DNA of 64,000 nt, taken from NCBI RefSeq assembly GCF_027744825.2, contig NW_026527082.1, positions 136,501-200,500 of the forward strand. The letters are read 5' to 3'. Origin of the DNA: Synchiropus splendidus (Eukaryota; Chordata; Actinopteri; Syngnathiformes; Callionymidae). The first letter of the stretch is position 1. Every line of letters begins with the position of its first letter. The notes beneath the pieces were generated by a model. That model was not told the origin of the DNA. It did not search any database and saw only the letters and a list, made by a program, of their open reading frames with translations. The position numbers and the translations under genes were made by a program. Below are positions 53,583 through 62,239 of the stretch, one piece after another.

Positions 53583-55650
53583 CACTATAGCAGAAAGGGT
53601 CTTTCTAGTAGTTGCACATCAAATCTAAGCTGTCTGAAGTGTTTTTCGAAAGTTATCAACACTTTTATGTTTGGCGTTCCGAAACCCACCTTATCTCAGG
53701 CTGAAAAGCGTTTTTGTGCATTGTGCCATAACTTTTCAGGAAAGCTTCAGAACATGAAATTTTAACCTCCCACTATAGCAGAAAGGGTCGTTCTAGTAGT
53801 TGCACATCAAATCTAAACTGTCTGAAGTGTTTTTCCAAAGTTATCAACACTTTTATGTTTGGCGTTCCGAAACCCACCTTATCTCAGGCTGAAAAGCGTT
53901 TTTGTGCATTGTGCCATAACTTTTCAGGAAAGCTTCAGAACATGAAATTTTAACCTCCCACTATAGCAGAAAGGGTCTTTCTAGTAGTTGCACATCAAAT
54001 CTAAACTGTCTGAAGTGTTTTTCCAAAGTTATCAACACTTTTATGTTTGGCGTTCCGAAACCCACCTTATCTCAGGCTGAAAAGCGTTTTTACGCATTGT
54101 GCCATAACCTTTCAGGGAAGCTTCAGAACATGAAATTTTAACCTCCCACTATAGCAGAAAGGGTCTTTCTAGTAGATGCACATCAAATCTAAGCTCTCTG
54201 AAGTGTTTTTCCAAAGTTATCAACACTTTTATGTTTGGCGTTCCGAAACCCACCTTATCTCAGGCTGAAAAGCGTTTTTGTGCATTGTGCCATAACTTTT
54301 CAGGGAAGCTTCAGAACATGAAATTTTAACCTCCCACTATAGCAGAAAGGGTCTTTCTAGTAGTTGCACATCAAATCTAAACTGTCTGAAGTGTTTTTCC
54401 AAAGTTATCAACACTTTTATGTTTGGCGTTCCGAAACCCACCTTATCTCAGGCTGAAAAGCGTTTTTGTGCATTGTGCCATAACTTTTCAGGGAAGCTTC
54501 AGAACATGAAATTTTAACCTCCCACTATAGCAGAAAGGGTCTTTCTAGTAGTTGCACATCAAATCTAAGCTGTCTGAAGTGTTTTTCAAAAGTTATCAAC
54601 ACTTTTATGTTTGGCGTTCCGAAACCCACCTTATCTCAGGCTGAAAAGCGTTTTTGTGCATTGTGCCATAACTTTTCAGGAAAGCTTCAGAACATGAAAT
54701 TTTAACCTCCCACTATAGCAGAAAGGGTCTTTCTAGTAGTTGCACATCAAATCTAAACTGTTTGAAGTGTTTTTCCAAAGTTATCAACACTTTTATGTTT
54801 GGCGTTCCGAAACCCACCTTATCTCAGGCTGAAAAGCGTTTTTACGCATTGTGCCATAACTTTTCAGGGAAGCTTCAGAACATGAAATTTTAACCTCCCA
54901 CTATAGCAGAAAGGGTCTTTCTAATAGGTGCACATCAAATCTAAGCTCTCTGAAGTGTTTTTCGAAAGTTATCAACACTTTTATGTTTGGCGTTCCGAAA
55001 CCCACCTTATCTCAGGCTGAAAAGCGTTTTTGTGCATTGTGCCATAACTTTTCAGGAAAGCTTCAGAACATGAAATTTTAACCTCCCACTATAGCAGAAA
55101 GGGTCTTTCTAGTAGTTGCACATCAAATCTAAACTGTCTGATGTGTTTTTCCAAAGTTATTAACACTTTTATGTTTGGCGTTCCGAAACCCACGTTATCT
55201 CAGGCTGAAAAGCGTTTTTGTGCATTGTGCCATAACTTTTCAGGGAAGCTTCAGAACATGAAATTTTAACCTCCCACTATAGCAGAAAGGGTCTTTCTAG
55301 TAGTTGCACATCAAATCTAAACTGTCTGAAGTGTTTTTCCAAAGTTATCAACACTTTTATGTTTGGCGTTCCGAAACCCACCTTATCTCAGGCTGAAAAG
55401 CGTTTTTACGCATTGTGCCATAACTTTTCAGGGAAGCTTCAGAACATGAAATTTTAACCTCCCACTATAGCAGAAAGGGTCTTTCTAGTAGGTGCACATC
55501 AAATCTAAGCTGTCTGAAGTGTTTTTCGAAAGTTATCAACACTTTTATGTTTGGCGTTCCGAAACCCACCTTATCTCAGGCTGAAAAGCGTTTTTGTGCA
55601 TTGTGCCATAACTTTTCAGGAAAGCTTCAGAACATGAAATTTTAACCTCC
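53583..55650 (+). repeat. Distant copy of the 38353-40420 block (15230-bp offset)
   Basis: The order F a(tcgttc) B(cctttc) C a D B C A(cacgtt) B E matches. GGGTCG 38555/53785 and CACGTT 39961/55191 both have offset 15230, which is 81 monomers plus the two inserted bases between. The upstream GTAACCC marker is at offset 15418, so one class-a monomer between GTAACCC and F is missing here. Later private changes: GTAGATGCAC near 54173, GTTTGAAG near 54770, CTAATAGG at 54921 and GATGTG near 55140. GAAACGC is absent from the E monomer. Confidence 0.88.
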
Positions 55651-55839
55651 CACTATAGCAGAAAGGGTCTTTCTAAGTAGTTGCACATCAAATCTAAGCT
55701 CTCTGAAGTGTTTTTCCAAAGTTATCAACACTTTTATGTTTGGCGTTCCGAAACCCACCTTATCTCAGGCTGAAAAGCGTTTTTGTGCATTGTGCCATAA
55801 CTTTTCAGGGAAGCTTCAGAACATGAAATTTTAACCTCC
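55651..55839 (+). repeat. 189-bp monomer, +1 insertion (third copy, altered)
   Basis: CTAAGTAG at 55673 gives 189 bp. Unlike the 40609 and 45310 copies it has C66 and GT134-135 rather than G66 and AC. Its 3' part has therefore been replaced by an a-type sequence downstream of position 50. The D monomer that precedes the other early copies is missing. Confidence 0.92.
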
Positions 55840-56403
55840 CACTATAGCAGAAAGGGTCTTTCTAGTAGTTGCACATCAAATCTAAACTGTCTGAAGTGTT
55901 TTTCAAAAGTTATCAACACTTTTATGTTTGGCGTTCCGAAACCCACCTTATCTCAGGCTGAAAAGCGTTTTTGTGCATTGTGCCATAACTTTTCAGGGAA
56001 GCTTCAGAACATGAAATTTTAACCTCCCACTGTAGCAGAAAGGGTCTTTCTAGTAGTTGCACATCAAATCTAAGCTGTCTGAAGTGTTTTTCAAAAGTTA
56101 TCAACACTTTTATGTTTGGCGTTCCGAAACCCACCTTATCTCAGGCTGAAAAGCGTTTTTGTGCATTGTGCCATAACTTTTCAGGAAAGCTTCAGAACAT
56201 GAAATTTTAACCTCCCACTATAGCAGAAAGGGTCTTTCTAGTAGTTGCACATCAAATCTAAACTGTCTGAAGTGTTTTTCCAAAGTTATCAACACTTTTA
56301 TGTTTGGCGTTCCGAAACCCACCTTATCTCAGGCTGAAAAGCGTTTTTACGCATTGTGCCATAACTTTTCAGGGAAGCTTCAGAACATGAAATTTTAACC
56401 TCC

Positions 56404-56591
56404 CACTATAGCAGAAAGGGTCTTTCTAATAGGTGCACATCAAATCTAAGCTCTCTGAAGTGTTTTTCGAAAGTTATCAACACTTTTATGTTTGGCGTTC
56501 CGAAACCCACGTTATCTCAGGCTGAAAAGCGTTTTTGTGCATTGTGCCATAACTTTTCAGGGAAGCTTCAGAACATGAAATTTTAACCTCC
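56404..56591 (+). repeat. Chimeric monomer, C(ctaatagg) front and A(cacgtt) rear
   Basis: In the parental arrangement CTAATAGG (54921) and CACGTT (55191) are 270 bp apart, in adjacent monomers. Here they are 82 bp apart in one monomer (56426 and 56508). The difference is exactly 188 bp. The exchange lies between monomer positions 75 (C-type C75 retained) and 108. This is the cleanest single-monomer deletion by homologous exchange in the window. Confidence 0.92.
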
Positions 56592-56967
56592 CACTATAGC
56601 AGAAAGGGTCTTTCTAGTAGTTGCACATCAAATCTAAACTGTCTGAAGTGTTTTTCCAAAGTTATCAACACTTTTATGTTTGGCGTTCCGAAACCCACCT
56701 TATCTCAGGCTGAAAAGCGTTTTTACGCATTGTGCCATAACTTTTCAGGGAAGCTTCAGAACATGAAATTTTAACCTCCCACTATAGCAGAAAGGGTCTT
56801 TCTAGTAGGTGCACATCAAATCTAAGCTGTCTGAAGTGTTTTTCGAAAGTTATCAACACTTTTATGTTTGGCGTTCCGAAACCCACCTTATCTCAGGCTG
56901 AAAAGCGTTTTTGTGCATTGTGCCATAACTTTTCAGGAAAGCTTCAGAACATGAAATTTTAACCTCC

Positions 56968-57156
56968 CACTATAGCAGAAAGGGTCTTTCTAAGTAGTTG
57001 CACATCAAATCTAAGCTCTCTGAAGTGTTTTTCGAAAGTTATCAACACTTTTATGTTTGGCGTTCCGAAACCCACCTTATCTCAGGCTGAAAAGCGTTTT
57101 TACGCATTGTGCCATAACTTTTCAGGGAAGCTTCAGAACATGAAATTTTAACCTCC
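56968..57156 (+). repeat. 189-bp monomer, +1 insertion (fourth copy)
   Basis: CTAAGTAG at 56990 gives 189 bp, with G66 and AC134-135 as in the 40609 and 45310 units. It retains the ancestral class G profile, whereas the nearer 55651 copy does not. Confidence 0.94.
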
Positions 57157-58096
57157 CACTATAGCAGAAAGGGTCTTTCTAGTAGGTGCACATCAAATCT
57201 AAGCTCTCTGAAGTGTTTTTCGAAAGTTATCAACACTTTTATGTTTGGCGTTCCGAAACCCACCTTATCTCAGGCTGAAAAGCGTTTTTGTGCATTGTGC
57301 CATAACTTTTCAGGGAAGCTTCAGAACATGAAATTTTAACCTCCCACTATAGCAGAAAGGGTCTTTCTAGTAGTTGCACATCAAATCTAAACTGTCTGAA
57401 GTGTTTTTCCAAAGTTATTAACACTTTTATGTTTGGCGTTCCGAAACCCACCTTATCTCAGGCTGAAAAGCGTTTTTGTGCATTGTGCCATAACTTTTCA
57501 GGGAAGCTTCAGAACATGAAATTTTAACCTCCCACTATAGCAGAAAGGGTCTTTCTAGTAGTTGCACATCAAATCTAAACTGTCTGAAGTGTTTTTCCAA
57601 AGTTATTAACACTTTTATGTTTGGCGTTCCGAAACCCACCTTATCTCAGGCTGAAAAGCGTTTTTGTGCATTGTGCCATAACTTTTCAGGGAAGCTTCAG
57701 AACATGAAATTTTAACCTCCCACTATAGCAGAAAGGGTCTTTCTAGTAGTTGCACATCAAATCTAAACTGTCTGAAGTGTTTTTCCAAAGTTATTAACAC
57801 TTTTATGTTTGGCGTTCCGAAACCCACCTTATCTCAGGCTGAAAAGCGTTTTTGTGCATTGTGCCATAACTTTTCAGGGAAGCTTCAGAACATGAAATTT
57901 TAACCTCCCACTATAGCAGAAAGGGTCTTTCTAGTAGTTGCACATCAAATCTAAACTGTCTGAAGTGTTTTTCCAAAGTTATCAACACTTTTATGTTTGG
58001 CGTTCCGAAACCCACCTTATCTCAGGCTGAAAAGCGTTTTTACGCATTGTGCCATAACTTTTCAGGGAAGCTTCAGAACATGAAATTTTAACCTCC
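57157..58096 (+). repeat. C A A A B 5-mer
   Basis: Five consensus-like monomers with no private change noticed. The C A A A B order is the front part of the ten-monomer cassette found from 753 onward. It leads into the 15-mer tandem duplication. Confidence 0.85.
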
Positions 58097-58288
58097 CACT
58101 ATAGCAGAAAGGGTCTTTCTAGTAGGTGCACATCAAATCTAAGCTGTCTGAAGTGTTTTTTTTTCGAAAGTTATTAACACTTTTATGTTTGGCGTTCCGA
58201 AACCCACCTTATCTCAGGCTGAAAAGCGTTTTTGTGCATTGTGCCATAACTTTTCAGGGAAGCTTCAGAACATGAAATTTTAACCTCC
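58097..58288 (+). repeat. 192-bp monomer, +4 T insertion
   Basis: The T tract at monomer position 60-64 is nine T instead of five, giving a 192-bp E-type unit (with T75). Slippage in the homopolymer is the simplest origin. A second copy at 60921 has the same tract and class. Confidence 0.95.
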
Positions 58289-60920
58289 CACTATAGCAGA
58301 AAGGGTCTTTCTAGTAGTTGCACATCAAATCTAAGCTGTCTGAAGTGTTTTTCAAAAGTTATCAACACTTTTATGTTTGGCGTTCCGAAACCCACCTTAT
58401 CTCAGGCTGAAAAGCGTTTTTGTGCATTGTGCCATAACTTTTCAGGAAAGCTTCAGAACATGAAATTTTAACCTCCCACTATAGCAGAAAGGGTCTTTCT
58501 AGTAGTTGCACATCAAATCTAAACTGTCTGAAGTGTTTTTCCAAAGTTATCAACACTTTTATGTTTGGCGTTCCGAAACCCACCTTATCTCAGGCTGAAA
58601 AGCGTTTTTACGCATTGTGCCATAACTTTTCAGGGAAGCTTCAGAACATGAAATTTTAACCTCCCACTATAGCAGAAAGGGTCTTTCTAGTAGGTGCACA
58701 TCGAATCTAAGCTCTCTGAAGTGTTTTTCGAAAGTTATCAACACTTTTATGTTTGGCGTTCCGAAACCCACCTTATCTCAGGCTGAAACGCGTTTTTGTG
58801 CATTGTGCCATAACTTTTCAGGGAAGCTTCAGAACATGAAATTTTAACCTCCCACTATAGCAGAAAGGGTCTTTCTAGTAGTTGCACATCAAATCTAAGC
58901 TGTCTGAAGTGTTTTTCCAAAGTTATTAACACTTTTATGTTTGGCGTTCCGAAACCCACCTTATCTCAGGCTGAAAAGCGTTTTTGTGCATTGTGCCATA
59001 ACTTTTCAGGGAAACTTCAGAACATGAAATTTTAACCTCCCACTATAGCAGAAAGGGTCTTTCTAGTAGTTGCACATCAAATCTAAACTGTCTGAAGTGT
59101 TTTTCCAAAGTTATTAACACTTTTATGTTTGGCGTTCCGAAACCCACCTTATCTCAGGCTGAAAAGCGTTTTTGTGCATTGTGCCATAACTTTTCAGGGA
59201 AGCTTCAGAACATGAAATTTTAACCTCCCACTATAGCAGAAAGGGTCTTTCTAGTAGTTGCACATCAAATCTAAGCTGTCTGAAGTGTTTTTCCAAAGTT
59301 ATTAACACTTTTATGTTTGGCGTTCCGAAACCCACCTTATCTCAGGCTGAAAAGCGTTTTTGTGCATTGTGCCATAACTTTTCAGGAAAGCTTCAGAACA
59401 TGAAATTTTAACCTCCCACTATAGCAGAAAGGGTCTTTCTAGTAGTTGCACATCAAATCTAAACTGTCTGAAGTGTTTTTCCAAAGTTATCAACACTTTT
59501 ATGTTTGGCGTTCCGAAACCCACCTTATCTCAGGCTGAAAAGCGTTTTTACGCATTGTGCCATAACTTTTCAGGGAAGCTTCAGAACATGAAATTTTAAC
59601 CTCCCACTATAGCAGAAAGGGTCTTTCTAGTAGGTGCACATCAAATATAAGCTGTCTGAAGTGTTTTTCGAAAGTTATCAACACTTTTATGTTTGGCGTT
59701 CCGAAACCCACCTTATCTCAGGCTGAAAAGCGTTTTTACGCATTGTGCCATAACTTTTCAGGGAAGCTTCAGAACATGAAATTTTAACCTCCCACTATAG
59801 CAGAAAGGGTCTTTCTAGTAGTTGCACATCAAATCTAAGCTGTCTGAAGTGTTTTTCCAAAGTTATCAACACTTTTATGTTTGGCGTTCCGAAACCCACC
59901 TTATCTCAGGCTGAAAAGCGTTTTTGTGCATTGTGCCATAACTTTTAAGGAAAGCTTCAGAACATGAAATTTTAACCTCCCACTATAGCAGAAAGGGTCT
60001 TTCTAGTAGTTGCACATCAAATCTAAACTGTCTGAAGTGTTTTTCCAAAGTTATCAACACTTTTATGTTTGGCGTTCCGAAACCCACCTTATCTCAGGCT
60101 GAAAAGCGTTTTTACGCATTGTGCCATAACTTTTCAGGGAAGCTTCAGAACATGAAATTTTAACCTCCCACTATAGCAGAAAGGGTCTTTCTAGTAGGTG
60201 CACATCAAATCTAAGCTCTCTGAAGTGTTTTTCGAAAGTTATCAACACTTTTATGTTTGGCGTTCCGAAACCCACCTTATCTCAGGCTGAAAAGCGTTTT
60301 TGTGCATTGTGCCATAACTTTTCAGGGAAGCTTCAGAACATGAAATTTTAACCTCCCACTATAGCAGAAAGGGTCTTTCTAGTAGTTGCACATCAAATCT
60401 AAACTGTCTGAAGTGTTTTTCCAAAGTTATTAACGCTTTTATGTTTGGCGTTCCGAAACCCACCTTATCTCAGGCTGAAAAGCGTTTTTGTGCATTGTGC
60501 CATAACTTTTCAGGGAAGCTTCAGAACATGAAATTTTAACCTCCCACTATAGCAGAAAGGGTCTTTCTAGTAGTTGCACATCAAATCTAAACTGTCTGAA
60601 GTGTTTTTCCAAAGTTATTAACACTTTTATGTTTGGCGTTCCGAAACCCACCTTATCTCAGGCTGAAAAGCGTTTTTGTGCATTGTGCCATTACTTTTCA
60701 GGGAAGCTTCAGAACATGAAATTTTAACCTCCCACTATAGCAGAAAGGGTCTTTCTAGTAGTTGCACATCAAATCTAAACTGTCTGAAGTGTTTTTCCAA
60801 AGTTATTAACACTTTTATGTTTGGCGTTCCGAAACCCACCTTATCTCAGGCTGAAAAGCGTTTTTGTGCATTGTGCCATAACTTTTCAGGGAAGCTTCAG
60901 AACATGAAATTTTAACCTCC
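58097..60920 (+). repeat. 15-monomer HOR copy 1 (2824 bp)
   Basis: The unit starts with an E monomer carrying four extra T and continues D B C(tcgaatc, gaaacgcg) and onward to A A A. It is followed directly by a second copy. Markers pair at 2824 bp: the T-tract monomers (58165/60989), CATCGAATC (58699/61523) and TGAAACGCG (58784/61608). CAAATATAAGC pairs at 2823 bp because copy 2 has a 1-bp deletion in between. Private changes: AAACTTC at 59012, TTTTAAGGAAAG near 59943, TTAACGCTTTT near 60431 and CCATTAC near 60688. Confidence 0.93.
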
Positions 60921-61112
60921 CACTATAGCAGAAAGGGTCTTTCTAGTAGGTGCACATCAAATCTAAGCTGTCTGAAGTGTTTTTTTTTCGAAAGTTATTA
61001 ACACTTTTATGTTTGGCGTTCCGAAACCCACCTTATCTCAGGCTGAAAAGCGTTTTTGTGCATTGTGCCATAACTTTTCAGGGAAGCTTCAGAACATGAA
61101 ATTTTAACCTCC
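60921..61112 (+). repeat. 192-bp monomer, +4 T insertion (copy of 58097)
   Basis: It has the same nine-T tract and E-type background with T75 as 58097-58288. It lies 2824 bp downstream and marks the start of the second 15-mer. Confidence 0.95.
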
Positions 61113-62052
61113 CACTATAGCAGAAAGGGTCTTTCTAGTAGTTGCACATCAAATCTAAGCTGTCTGAAGTGTTTTTCAAAAGTTATCAACACTTTTATGT
61201 TTGGCGTTCCGAAACCCACCTTATCTCAGGCTGAAAAGCGTTTTTGTGCATTGTGCCATAACTTTTCAGGAAAGCTTCAGAACATGAAATTTTAACCTCC
61301 CACTATAGCAGAAAGGGTCTTTCTAGTAGTTGCACATCAAATCTAAACTGTCTGAAGTGTTTTTCCAAAGTTATCAACACTTTTATGTTTGGCGTTCCGA
61401 AACCCACCTTATCTCAGGCTGAAAAGCGTTTTTACGCATTGTGCCATAACTTTTCAGGGAAGCTTCAGAACATGAAATTTTAACCTCCCACTATAGCAGA
61501 AAGGGTCTTTCTAGTAGGTGCACATCGAATCTAAGCTCTCTGAAGTGTTTTTCGAAAGTTATCAACACTTTTATGTTTGGCGTTCCGAAACCCACCTTAT
61601 CTCAGGCTGAAACGCGTTTTTGTGCATTGTGCCATAACTTTTCAGGGAAGCTTCAGAACATGAAATTTTAACCTCCCACTATAGCAGAAAGGGTCTTTCT
61701 AGTAGTTGCACATCAAATCTAAACTGTCTGAAGTGTTTTTCCAAAGTTATTAACACTTTTATGTTTGGCGTTCCGAAACCCACCTTATCTCAGGCTGAAA
61801 AGCGTTTTTGTGCATTGTGCCATAACTTTTCAGGGAAGCTTCAGAACATGAAATTTTAACCTCCCACTATAGCAGAAAGGGTCTTTCTAGTAGTTGCACA
61901 TCAAATCTAAACTGTCTGAAGTGTTTTTCCAAAGTTATTAACACTTTTATGTTTGGCGTTCCGAAACCCACCTTATCTCAGGCTGAAAAGCGTTTTTGTG
62001 CATTGTGCCATAACTTTTCAGGGAAGCTTCAGAACATGAAATTTTAACCTCC

Positions 62053-62239
62053 CACTATAGCAGAAAGGGTCTTTCTAGTAGTTGCACATCAAATCTAAGC
62101 TGTCTGAAGTGTTTTTCCAAAGTTATCAAATTTTTATGTTTGGCGTTCCGAAACCCACCTTATCTCAGGCTGAAAAGCGTTTTTGTGCATTGTGCCATAA
62201 CTTTTCAGGAAAGCTTCAGAACATGAAATTTTAACCTCC
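62053..62239 (+). repeat. 187-bp monomer, 1-bp deletion
   Basis: ATCAAATTTTTATG replaces ATCAACACTTTTATG around 62126, a net loss of one base plus local substitution. It is the only unit shorter than 188 bp that I found, and I saw no second copy. The corresponding unit of copy 1 (59229) is full length, so the change post-dates the 15-mer duplication. Confidence 0.93.

Larger units (their letters stand above)
54899..56967 (+). repeat. 8-monomer register repeat (1504 bp plus one inserted base)
   Basis: C with CTAATAGG at 54921 recurs at 56426, 1505 bp apart. The two following monomers, B and E with A159, recur as well. In the second copy, C and the following A(cacgtt) are fused into one unit (56404-56591). 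CTAAGTAG monomers follow at 55651 and 56968. Confidence 0.83.

Noticed and set aside
31291..56134. Two minus-strand reading frames of 70 codons (31291-31503, 55922-56134)
   Set aside because: They exist because CCAATATAG (31397) and CACTGTAGC (56028) each remove the TAG that CACTATAG gives on the minus strand. They are otherwise identical satellite sequence, so not genes.
12164..60915. Eight plus-strand reading frames of 79 codons (12164, 12916, 19872, 21752, 24384, 26264, 30588, 60676)
   Set aside because: Each begins at a TTG inside the T tract, reads through CCATTAC or CCAAAAC where CCATAAC normally gives an in-frame TAA, crosses one monomer and stops at the next TAA. They are satellite sequence with one stop removed. 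The ninth CCATTAC monomer (near 34736) gives no frame because the next monomer has a TGA. There is no start context, domain or codon signal.
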